A stretch of DNA of 64,000 bases from Hofstenia miamia (lineage: Eukaryota; Xenacoelomorpha; Acoela): the NCBI GenBank assembly GCA_004352715.1, contig SCFE01000044.1:490485-554484 (forward strand). Reading direction: 5' to 3'. Both the position numbers and the translations under genes were made by a program. Numbering within the stretch: the first letter of the stretch is position 1; each line of letters starts with the position of its first letter. Below are positions 44,806-55,107 of this stretch, piece by piece. Below the pieces are notes generated by a model. The model did not search any database and was not told the origin of the DNA. It saw only the letters and a program-made list of their open reading frames with translations.

Positions 44806-46389
44806 ATGTGAAAGATTGAAGACACTGTATGCGTTGATAATTAAAGAAATTCGCAAATTTTTTTCTGCGGCATTTTTCCAGAAATTTTTCGTATTTCGAA
44901 GGAATAGTTTAACCACGCATTTTGCAGTAAATAATGATATAAGTGCTCAGCAATTCTCAGAAATGGTAAGCTTAGACCTAAATGTTAACAGGTACATTCT
45001 GAAATTAAGTATTTACACTTTCAAAGTCCGAACTATTATGCACAAGGCTGTGCAATGTGGGCAATATGTTACCAGATCGTCAATTAATTCCTTCAAGTCT
45101 TTCATATTTTCCAACCGATTCCCAATATATTCCTTTATTTTGGCTTGGTTATTTTCTCATGCATTTTCAATAGCGCTTCTCTGTTTTCTTTTCAAATTTC
45201 TTCACAAGTTCCAGAAGAGGCTTGTAAAGATTTTCTTCAATCAGCACTGTCATAATATCTTCCTCTTCAACAGTTCTCTTTACTTAATCTAGGAAATTAT
45301 CCATTATTTTCTTGATCTCATAAAAGCTTCCAGAATAGCAAAAAGCAGCCTCAGGCCACGACGGCCAGCGGCAAGAATTGGCGGAATGTTATCTTTACGT
45401 TAAGTAAAAACATTCAATTAAAGAATTGGTTTGTAAAACCTGTGCCAAAAACCGTCTCATATGAATGGGGCCTCATGGCCATGTACATAAATAAAAAATG
45501 CTTCTAGCATTTATAGCATTTTTAAATAAAAAAGCAAGTGTTTAGCTCTAATAGCATGGATAGCAAGAAAATTGACAAATCAGCAGTTATAGTATTATAG
45601 CATTTCTAATAGCCCTAGCAATAATATTCCTCTAAATATAATTTATTTCATGTTTTATTTGTGATTATGTAAACTTATGAAACCAATAGAAGTGCGAATG
45701 ATAATCGTAATATGAAAGCATATCAGAGTAGGGAAAGGAAGAAAAGAATCAAGGCATAAACAGAAGGCAATGCATGGCAAATAATTCTAAATCGAAATAT
45801 CAAATTTTAAATTTTTCAATATACGGTAACCTAATTTCGGGCAAAATACTATTTCATTTTCCGATATTGGTATTTGAAATATGAGGCACACTGCATAGCA
45901 ATAATAAAATATACTTCTGTCATGGTTGTCTCTATTTAAAGACGGCCATGCTTCTGTTTAAATTTTCAAGCAAGTGTTACACTTTCATGAAATATAATTT
46001 AAGTTATAAGGAGCTTTTTATTTGGGAAAAATTGTCAGATGCCAATACTTAAACTTGTTAGCTTTAACCCTACTTCCAATAGAGTTGATTTTATAGAATA
46101 AATCGATTTGTCTGCATTTTTGAACAATTTTTTCCAAGGCTATTATAAAATATTGCAAGTTTTTCATATGCACATATCTAGGGAGTTGAGAGCGCTTATG
46201 CAATGATGAAAATTTAGGGAAAAATATTCTTATATCTAAAGTACATGCAAATAAAAATTTTCTTCAATGAGATTTTTGTAAGAACATTCAAATTCTTTCC
46301 ATATCTGGTGTTCAGAAAATGAGGAGGTCTAATGGCCATGGAAACAACAACTACTCTGAAATATTTCGTTTTCTGAAAACAAGCAATTG
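44806..46389. other. Channel intron, nothing recognised
   Basis: Open frames are present (for example 44816-45292 on +) but have no recognised domain and no LINE, transposase or receptor motif. A short GC-richer patch lies at 45350-45380. Confidence 0.4.
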
Positions 46390-46495
46390 TGTGAACCCCG
46401 TGCCTAATGTTTGAAGTTGTCTGCCAGTAGGCACGGGAACACCTGACTTCGGGCAAAGACGTGCCTGGACAGGACAACGCCAGGTCACGAATTAA
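46390..46495. repeat. Two adjacent GC-rich hairpins
   Basis: Hairpin 1: cccgtgccta paired with taggcacggg, 10 bp perfect stem, 24-base loop (46397-46440). Hairpin 2: cgtgcctgg against ccaggtcacg, about 46460-46490. Both stand out from the AT-rich surroundings. Origin unknown; a foldback MITE end is possible. Confidence 0.55.
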
Positions 46496-46721
46496 TGGCA
46501 AAGAGGTTTTAAATATCTTCATTAGATTGTGAGTCATATTAAAAATTTTTTGGAGAAACCATCATAGATTTTTTAAAATTCCTATTGAAAATAGAGCTAA
46601 GTATTACAAATTTATTACTTTTATATCATACAGAGTTTTATCTTCGTAGTTGCAAAGAACACGAATAAATAATATCAATCAAAACTGAAAATATGGAAAT
46701 ATATCAATTCTTCAGCACATA

Positions 46722-48100
46722 TACAAGGTTGGCCAAAAAGTTTTCACCCACGTTGTAAGAAAAACATCTTTATTCACAAGTTCCTGCTTGAGTATAAACT
46801 TAATAAGGCAGTAAATGATCTTTTGATGCGTTGATCGGTTTATATCCGAATTTTTCAAGTCAAAATTTTAACATTGTCCAACGATAAAGCTGTCATTTAT
46901 TTAAGATGAAATAATTTAATCAGATTGATTGACCATAGAGGTTTTCTTTGTAGAAACAATCAGACTACTCGTTTTGAGAAAAAAGGCCGTATTCAATACC
47001 ATTAAAATTAGTAGGAAAAAGTATTTGCAACTAGGTTTTTTGTTATATTAAATGTTTCCAATTTTACAATTGGTGTTCTACTTTCACATATGTCGTAAGA
47101 ATTAAGCAGCTCAATTATATAATTTCATCAAACATTATTTGTGTCTTTGTATCAATGATAATTACGTATTTTAATTAAGTAAATTATTCCAATTAATATA
47201 TTAAGTCTAAAATTTCATTTTGACTAAAGAGTAAACAAAATATTATATACCCGTATAATGTTTTCCAGTAAGAAACTTTTAACATTACGGATTTGCACAA
47301 CCTTATATTTCGTTTGCAATCAATGCTCATGCACACTTAAGACAGTGATACACGATGCGACTTAGCACACTAGCACACCCTGTACTTACATAGCTGAAAT
47401 TTATTCACTAAAAATTTTTTTCGAATTAATAGAATGAACAAAGGGATGATCTTATTACTTCTTTCTTATAAATTAAAAAACGAAAGGTACTCAATTATAT
47501 AAAGGTAGACATTACCTTCAATATTAAACCAGAATATGAAATGCCAATGTGGCCAATTTTAAACAAGTAAAAAAGTTTGTCAAGCTCTACCTTGATACAT
47601 ACCTTAGCACGTCTTAAACACTGCTTTAAAATGGATTTTGTGCAATGTTTTTCATAATTCTAATTTTACAGCCTTTTTAATAGTTTAGAAAGAAGAATTC
47701 AAATCTCTTTGATTTAGAAGAGATGTCTCAAAATTGTAATTTAGAAATGTTTTACGAATGTCATATGAACAAGTTCAGTGCAAGCAGGGTTCCAAAGCTT
47801 CTTCTTCAATCAGAAAGAGCGTCGGATGGAGTGTTGTCAAGCGTTTTAGATGCATGTAAAATCAATAAAAATGCATTTATTCAATCAATTGTATTTGGAG
47901 ATGAAACTTTGGTATCCTACTATTATCCCTTATCTAAAAGGGAATTGATGGAGTGGCGTCGTCCAGGAGAGCTGCCTCCAAGAATGACCAGAATGGCCCA
48001 TTAAACAAAAAGCTCATGGCAAGGATTTTTGGGACTACAAAGACATCTTAATCATTGATGTGGCCTAAGGTTTGCCCTCGGACTTGGTGTAGCATAAGTT
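46722..48100 (+). mobile_element. mariner element, 3'-truncated and decayed
   Basis: The left end (ta)caaggttggccaaaaagtt at about 46724 is the classic mariner terminal repeat. Transposase remnants follow on the same strand near 47770-48060. No matching right terminal repeat was seen before the channel exon at 48221. Lies in the 8.2 kb intron, opposite to the gene. Confidence 0.75.
47723..48060 (+). pseudogene. mariner transposase fragment
   Basis: FSASRVPKLLL followed by FIQSIVFGDETLVSYYYPLS and ELMEWRRPG corresponds to the mariner central region (VSARWVPR, FLxRIVTGDETWVHHYDPE, SMEWRHPG). The first catalytic Asp (GDET) is present; the later two are lost. A TAA after MTRMAH ends the frame, and degraded similarity (TKSSWQGFLGLQ) continues. 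Confidence 0.8.
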
Positions 48101-48220
48101 TCAACTTAATGGATTTTGAGCACTGAGCCCATCGTGTATCATTGCCTTTAAATTTCTAAATAAGATTGTTTCACTCTCTCTAATCAATTTTGGAATATAC
48201 TTAACTGCCTCCACATTTAC

Positions 48221-48367
48221 CTGTTGCCATAGATCTGTTATATGAATTATAGTTAATACTCCAGAGGTTATATGGTGACAAGAAAGAGAAGTATTCATCT
48301 TTTTCATATGGATCCTTATTTCCGATATTTTTCCACCTCAGTTGTAAATTTTCTTTCGTATATGAAA
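48221..48367 (-). CDS. Cys-loop channel subunit, exon after the Cys loop (to loop C)
   Basis: 147 bp, from TTTCATATAC after acceptor gagagtttag to donor ACAG|GTAAAT. The first two bases complete a Phe codon: ES-F-SYTKENLQLRWKN, matching the (Y)S-Y-T-x-x-x-x-x-L-x-W pattern after the Cys loop. It ends YNLWSINYNSYNRSMAT-G, an aromatic-rich loop C without the paired cysteines that glycine and glutamate-gated chloride receptors use for a second disulfide. The intron before it is only 41 bp; the one after it is 8,191 bp. Confidence 0.85.
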
Positions 48368-48408
48368 CTAAACTCTCTATTATTGATTTATGAAAATAGA
48401 AAACTTAC

Positions 48409-48491
48409 AAGATTCAATTAATAAAGGGCAAAATTGAATATCCATTGGGAAATATGTGAAATCCATGCTGCACTTTATGTACAAGGATATG
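48409..48491 (-). CDS. Cys-loop channel subunit, Cys-loop exon (83 bp)
   Basis: 83 bp exon between acceptor atttatttag and donor TCTT|GTAAGT. It encodes (R)-ISLYIKCSMDFTYFPMDIQF and C: the hallmark Cys loop with exactly 13 residues between the two cysteines and the conserved FPMD. 83 bp is also the size of the corresponding exon of vertebrate GABA-A and glycine receptor genes. Confidence 0.93.
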
Positions 48492-48657
48492 CTAAATAAA
48501 TTGAAAGTGAAATATTTCAATAGCATTAAATTTATATTACATTTACAGTTTATTTCATATGCAATCAACAATTCTTGTAAAAATTTCCTAATTGGGATAA
48601 TTATAGGTAAACTTAATACCTCATTAAATACGAAATACGAATAACAATTAATCAAAC

Positions 48658-48760
48658 TATGAAAATAGTAATATATATATATATATATNNNNNNNNNNNN
48701 NNNNNNNNNNNNNNNNNNNNNNNNNNNNNNNNNNNNNNNNNNNNNNNNNNATGAAAATAG

Positions 48761-48792
<32 letters not shown>
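48658..48792. repeat. (TA)n with N gap and duplicated edges
   Basis: The sequence atgaaaatagtaatatatat occurs on both sides of the 62 N gap (48689-48750). Probably unmerged contig ends at a TA array. Lies in the 6.2 kb channel intron. Confidence 0.8.
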
Positions 48793-48795
<3 letters not shown>

Positions 48796-50816
48796 ACATC
48801 CAATACATACATATTACACAATATAAAAGATTTTTAAAACACTTCATTAAACTACTTTAGCTGCTTTTCATTGCTAGATATAATGAGATATATAAGCAAT
48901 AGCGACTTGTGGAACTACATATTTTTTCCTGTTTTCCACCCTGGTCCTATCATTATACTTTATGCACCGACATTAGAGCTATAGTTTTGAGCCCTCATCG
49001 CTCGAATAGTGTGGAGTGAATTGTAATTTTTATTGCTGTGGTTGTTGCAGATCACCCAGACACTAAAGGTTGTAAAGTTTGCTCATATTTAAATGATACA
49101 CAGTTATTAAAATTGTGACGTTCTTACTGTAACCACAATCTTAAAGAGCTTTAACACGTTAGACATTTGAGACCTATAGATTTTGTTGGGCAAGAACAAC
49201 GAAAAAACATTATTGCTAAAGTTTAATTAACAGCAGACTTTTAGGTTACCATATTTATTCTCGCCGTATCCAGATACAATAATAATTTTAAGCAAGCTGA
49301 AATTATTTCTTAGATACTAGTCTATTATAACCCAAAAACCTACTTAGTCTTCACTATAATATCTTATTCTAAGACAAAAGAAAGTAGCTAGTGTTTTCGG
49401 ATCTACTGTTAAATTAACGTTTAGAAACAGTTCTAAACAACCAAATTTTTAATTTCTGATGTTAAAAATTTCATTTTATAAATTTTATTTATGTGAAACT
49501 ATCTATATCTGCAAATAATAAAATCACAGCTTGCATCAACTGAAGACCACACAAAGCAAAAAATACAAATATAAAATAATATGCTGTTCATTTGCACATA
49601 GATTTACTTTTTTAAAGATATTCTTTTCCTATCTCAAAAATATAAAAAGGTTATTTAACTCAGGAAGGAGGACATCTTCACCCCAAATTCTGAATTTAGC
49701 TCATACTGCAATGCTTCTCAAAAGTAGACTATACGCTATATAAATACAGTCATCAACCATTGAGAAAATATGCTATCCCTAAAAATCACAGTGAGGAATT
49801 GACACGAACTCAATCAATTTAGAACCTCTTTATAACATATAATCAAATTCCATTTAAGTAAATTTGGAAAAATAATTTTTCTATGGTTTACACCAAACAA
49901 AATTTTTTTTTGATCTCTCAGCAAAATGCATAGGGCCTATAAAGTCTCAATTGCCCCAAAATCTATCAAATATTTCCTTTCAAAAAATTCAACCCTACAC
50001 TCCACATTGCTTCACCATGAAGAAAGATTTCGTGACTGCATAAGAATGCAGAACAATTTAGAGCAATCACTAAAATATTTTTTTTCTATGCTTTTTTAAG
50101 AAAATATATGGGTGAATAAAATGCAAATGCACATCACAACATATAATTTTTTATTCAGTTACGAACCTTTAAATAATAGGAACCGCTGTGTAAAAAATTC
50201 TAAGAGCCCAATATTTTTAAGAAAAATATCGAGTTAAAACGAGTTTCATTGAAAGGTTCTAAGTGACAAATCGAGCCGAGCTGAGCTTAAAAATTTCGCC
50301 TCGTTAACAAATTATGTTTTATCTGACTAGTATTGCAATAGACATTTTAAATATTATGTTTCTGTATCTCTAAAAATCAAAACACTTTTCAAAATTATTC
50401 CTACATCCTTTTATAAATTCACTATAAATATCTGCTGCTAGAAATCTCTATTACCACAAATTATATTTTTACGTTTACTAATAAATATGAATGTGTAACT
50501 GTAGTATAGAAGCATTAAGCTAAATTAGTTTAAAACAAAAACTTGCTACATTGTTTATTGAGTTCTGTTCTATTAGTTCTACCATAATTTGTAAGAATAC
50601 TTCTGAAAAATCACGTAAAACAAATATATTTGAAAAATATAGCAAAATTTTTCCTTTATTATGATTTTATAAGTGTAAGTTTTATATCTCACAAACAGAA
50701 CATTGTAAAGAGGCCTCGAATTCAAAACTTTGTCTTGAAGGAATACTTTAGTCACAATGAGGGAACTCAGGATATAATTCCGTCAGTTATATTTAAATAT
50801 TTCCAGGATATACATT
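48793..50816. other. Channel intron, nothing recognised
   Basis: AT-rich. No coding remnant, TIR or RNA gene that I can support. Confidence 0.45.
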
Positions 50817-53800
50817 CAGAGGTGGATTGGTACACCGGGCGACCAGGCAAATGCTGGGTGGGCCGGTTTGGGCCGACCTAACATTTTTGTGATCAAACGT
50901 ATTAATTAAAGAACTTAAAAAAATTCTTTGTGATTTGCAGCAAGAAAATTATCTGTGAATTGTACTGAATTATTATTTATGTGGGAATAAAACAGATGAC
51001 AGTCATTAACAGTTGATATTATTCTATTATATGTTCAAGTGAGTAAACACAAACTTCTTTGTTTTAAGATGCAGTTCACAGCGTGAGATTTCAGGACTTC
51101 TTTTTTTAACATTAGCAATGATTGGATAAGAATTATGTATTGAATAAACTGCAATATCAGTGCTTCATTATCTTACATGTATCAGCAATTACATTTCCGC
51201 TTTTTGAATAAATTTGATTGGCAGTATTGGATTCGACCCGGCTTTAGCTACATAACAGTGCTTACCTTACATGCATACAGAAACGACTTGTATTGATATT
51301 TATATAATATATAATACCCTTAATAATGACTTTATTATTCAGCCGATTTCTATTTGCGATCTTGACTCAGCCAAACAGTGATTTTTGTGACCGTATTGTC
51401 TTTTTTGTTAAGATTTGTATGGACAAGGACAAAAAGAAAGTCAAGGGTGGAGCGGAGAAAGAGCGAGATCGAAAAAGAAAAGCATTACATGCGGAAACAA
51501 GTCAATCAGCGACAAATGTCTTTCATAATTATTTTTACCAAAATCACCGAAGAAAACAGGAACCGATGTCACCATTGAACCACATGCCGAGGAGGTAGAC
51601 TCTATGTTACATACGGATAGGGAATGTGCTTCACCATTTAAAATAGATAATGGCGTTTCTTCATTTGTACACAGGCTTGCATCTGACGACGATAATTATC
51701 CACAAATCGTTCTTGTTGATTCTATATCTGAAAGTGAAACAAACTTTTTCTCAAGGCCATCACAACATATGTTACAATTCTTTTTCGATTTTCATCCAAA
51801 ACAACCTGAACACATATCTGTTGGCAACTCATCAAAGATGTATCATCGTGCGGATGGATCGAATAGAAAATTGCTGACGTATTCCACAGAGACTGGCTGT
51901 TTTTACTGTACAGTTTGCCTTGCGTATGCTTTAACTCTTGGTCAAAAAGATTAGCGACATATCTATCAACGGATTAACGAACACGAAGAAAGCAAATTTC
52001 ACAACGATTGCGCTCAACATCATTTAAACAGCGAGCGGGGAAAGGAAACATTCTCATTAATGTTTTCGGAATCAAAAAACCTTCGACGCAAAGCTATCAA
52101 ACACAATAGGAAGGTAATGGAACGCGTAGTGGAGATGATTAAAGTTATTGGTAAGTGCGGACTGAGTTTTAGAGCATCCTCTGCAGAAAGTGAAGGTACC
52201 TATAGTTTAGATGATCCTATCATCGATTACGGCACATATTTGGAAATTCTTCTTCTCTTGAGCAAATTTGTTCCACTTCTAAAATGCCATATATACGGTG
52301 TTGTAATGAAGAGTCGTACGGCTCACAATGGTGGAAGTAAGGGTAAGGGTAACCTTGTTACCTTTTTCTCTAATACTATGCTTGGTCATGTTATTGGAGC
52401 AATTTCGTCATTAATAAAGCAGTCGATAATATAGGAAATACACGCGGCAGGTATGTTTTCAGTACAGCTTGACACCACACAAGCTATATCTCAAAAAGAC
52501 CAATGTTCTATTGTGGTACGATATCTGCATGTCAACCTTGTTAAGGAAAGACTCATAGCTGTTGTGCGAGTACAGGAGTCAACTGGCCTGACTTTTCATA
52601 CTCTTCTGCGAAAGGTGCTTCTGAACAATGGTTTCGATGTTAGCCAATGTGTTTCAGATTGCACAGCTAACATGCAAGGCGAATATGAAGGTCTAGCAGC
52701 TTATTTGAAGGATGAATTGCCTCAGCATATTCAAGCATATTCATGTATGGTGTTACGCTCCTGTACTCAATCTTGTGATTGCTGACGTAGCTAGTGATAA
52801 TTTTGCTTCGGTCTCATTATTCACCCTGATCAATGGCATTTTTTCGGGAACCCTACCAAAGAACTGATATATTGGAGAAATACTTACAGAGACATAATGT
52901 TAAAATTCAACAGATTGGGAAGACAAGATGGTGGTCAAAACATGTTGCTTTGCATAAGATATTTGGAACTTTTGCGTGTGAATTTCCTGCCGTCCTGGTG
53001 GCATTAAATGAAGTTGGAAACTCAAGTAAGTTTAAGCCCGAAGTCAGTGAAATGCCAAAGCTCATAAGTTGAACTTGCTAAAATATGAAATCAAAGTATC
53101 TGCAGACAAGCGGTTTGGATTTGTTGAAAGCACACCAATTTGTATCATCAACTTTAAGAGAAATTAAGCTTATTCAAAGGGTTGTAATGAGTGTTAAGCA
53201 AGCTGCTGATACGTTTATTGATCATATGACAGACAAGTTGCAAGAAAGTAGTGATTTGTACACATAAGGTGAGGCCAACAAGGAGGAAGAAGACAATTCC
53301 GGGAGAACAAGCCATTGATTCATTATTGATTCTTTATTTAGATTTACTGTCAATGTTCAAAACATAATATTGGATACTGCAATTCAAAACATGCAGGGTA
53401 GATTTGAAGTTCATTCAGAGTTGTATAGAGACTTGTCGTACTTGTCACCGGTGCATTTTGCAGATGTTCATGCAATGCCAGTTGACGCAATGGGAAAGTT
53501 GAGTAGTGTCTTCTCTTTAACAATAATGTTTCGTGGGATGTGATTATGTTTCCAGTTGCAGAACCTGACAAAACATTGGTCTCGATTAAGGAACAGCTTG
53601 AACGACGAGGTATTTAGCCATATACCCTTTGATAATAATTCATCTGACACTGAAGACGTTTTTCAAGACGAAGATTGGTCGGGTGGTCCATGCAAGATGA
53701 AGTCTCAATGTCGCAATTGTGCCGCTTGTGTTTTTATTACATTTTCAACATATAATCTCTTTAGCAATGCGTACTTTACACTCTATACGGCGTACAAGTA

Positions 53801-54012
53801 ACTATTACCCAAGTTGCATGCGAGCGATCATTTCAATATTAAATTACATTAAAAAGACTCAGAACTTCATAATGCTCCGACAAACTAGAAGGCCTTATGT
53901 TGATGTGCATTGAAAAGGATGTACTGATGTCTCTCTATAACTCTGATATTATTGATAATATTGCTAAATGTAGCCCACTCCTTTTCAAGGAATTGTGTTG
54001 TAGTGAAGCTAT
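50817..54012 (+). mobile_element. hAT element (ZMYM1/DUF4371-like transposase), decayed
   Basis: A candidate left terminus CAGAGGTGGATTGGTACACC at 50817 begins a GC-rich end, typical of hAT elements with CAG-starting TIRs. The transposase spans 51421 to about 54012 on +. A matching right terminus was not found, so the 3' end may be lost. Inserted in the 6.2 kb channel intron, antisense to the gene. Confidence 0.7.
51421..54012 (+). pseudogene. hAT transposase, DUF4371/ZMYM1-like, multiple lesions
   Basis: Begins MDKDKKKVKGGAEKERDRKR. A TTF-type zinc-finger region follows: FYCTVCLAYA, then INEHEESKFHNDC in a frame broken by a TAG at about 51952. The DDE core shows MFSVQLDTTQAISQKDQCS (first Asp) and QCVSDCTANMQGEYEGLAAY (second Asp region). 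The C terminus at 53815-54010 reads VACERSF, then DKLEGLMLMCIEKDV and NSDIIDNIAKC, the hAT dimerisation domain. At least five stops or shifts. Cellular ZMYM1-like proteins share this architecture, but the decay argues for a transposon. Confidence 0.85.
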
Positions 54013-54299
54013 TTGAATTATTTTCATTCGTCGCATCACTGATTTTTATTTCAGCTCGTGTTTTTATTACTTTGAAACGATTGACGGTATACAGGAAGAA
54101 TGTACTTTTTATAAATCCATTAAAGTCGAAGTTTAAGTTTAAGGAAATTATGATTATGCTTACAGTTACAGTAGTCTTAGGTGCTCATAAGGGAATATTT
54201 GTTTAAATCAAAGGATTTTTTTGTAAAATTCATACCTAAAAATATTGCAAAGGTTGATAAGCCTCAATTTTTAGCACAGTTGTCAAAGATCAAACCTAA

Positions 54300-54655
54300 T
54301 CAATTGATTCCTGCTGGATCAAAGAATATCATATTTAAATTACGATTAGTTAATAATATAGTAATTCCTCCTGCTAATACTGGTAATGCTAAAATTAATA
54401 AAATTCTAGTAATTAAAATTGACCAAACAAATAAAGGAACTTCATCTCATTCTATATTTTTATTTCGTATATTAACAATAGCATAGTACAAAAATTAATT
54501 AAAGCTATAATAGATGAAATCCCAGCAATATGGAGGACTAAAAATTGCTAAATCAACTTGTTGTCTAATTAAATCTTTTAAAGGAGGGTAGCAACTCCAT
54601 TATTTGTCAATATTCTTATTACTAATAAAATTATTCTTGCATAAAAACTATTAAA
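54300..54655 (-). pseudogene. cox1: NUMT: nuclear copy of mitochondrial cox1 (partial)
   Basis: With the invertebrate mitochondrial code the minus strand reads [36 protein letters not shown] and [20 protein letters not shown], then FFDPAG: the middle of cytochrome oxidase I. It needs TGA=Trp and ATA=Met. The AGTGWTV stretch before YPPL is deleted and there are frameshifts, so it is dead. It lies 11 bp or so from the 5' splice site at 54665, in the sense orientation of the channel gene. Confidence 0.88.
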
Positions 54656-54665
54656 ATGTTTTTAC

Positions 54666-54886
54666 CGGGAACTGCATAATATGTCGCCGTTTGGGGAGAC
54701 TCGCAGCAAAATGTTCGGACTTAATGCATCATGTCTAAATCCATTGATTGTATGGCGAAAGAAAGTATCTGGAATCCAAATTGATTCGTACATCTCACCT
54801 TTTAGAGTTAGACTTCCAAAGGTTTTGTTAAATTTCAAACGTGGATCATTCCATTCTTGTCGGAAAATTACAGTTATGTCATATTT
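54666..54886 (-). CDS. Cys-loop channel subunit, extracellular exon (221 bp)
   Basis: 221 bp between acceptor caaaatttag and donor CCCG|GTAAAA. It encodes KYDITVIFRQEWNDPRLKF (loop D/FRQ-W-DxRL), then YESIWIPDTFFRH (loop A), then SPNILLRVSPNGDI (loop E region), ending SS-R with the Arg codon completed by the first base of the Cys-loop exon at 48491. Size equals the corresponding vertebrate GABA-A exon. The intron after it is 6,174 bp and the one before it only 37 bp. Confidence 0.93.
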
Positions 54887-54923
54887 CTAAATTTTGCATA
54901 AACTACAATTTAAAAAAAATTAC

Positions 54924-54991
54924 CATGTCCATGATATTGATTGGTCCCAAACTATGAATAGCAATTGAAGTGCTTACAATGACCGGTTTTC
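54924..54991 (-). CDS. Cys-loop channel subunit, 68 bp exon
   Basis: 68 bp between acceptor gctgatttag and donor ATG|GTAATT. Encodes (G)-KPVIVSTSIAIHSLGPINIM and DM, the first beta strands (usual pattern G-PVxVxxxIxVxSIxxIxxxxM). 68 bp is the canonical size for this exon in vertebrate GABA-A/glycine receptor genes. It joins in frame to the next exon over a 37 bp intron. Confidence 0.9.
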
Positions 54992-55036
54992 CTAAATCAG
55001 CATACATGCAAAATAGCATACATAAAATGAAATTAC

Positions 55037-55107
55037 CATTAAAATTTGGTCGCAATCTCTTATCATAATCCTTTAGTGTGTGATTGAGCGCTCTGGTAAC
55101 TTCTTGG
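55037..55107 (-). CDS. Cys-loop channel subunit, N-terminal exon (YDKRLRPNF)
   Basis: Encodes QEVTRALNHTLKDYDKRLRP and NFN, the N-terminal helix and the conserved YDxRLRPNF signature, ending AAT G|GTAATT. The 3' boundary is firm because the Gly codon is completed by the 68 bp exon across a 45 bp intron. The 5' boundary (acceptor aaatttttag, AG at 55109-55108) is less certain: the frame stays open for a further 17 codons or so. The signal-peptide exon was not found and should lie at higher coordinates. Confidence 0.85.
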
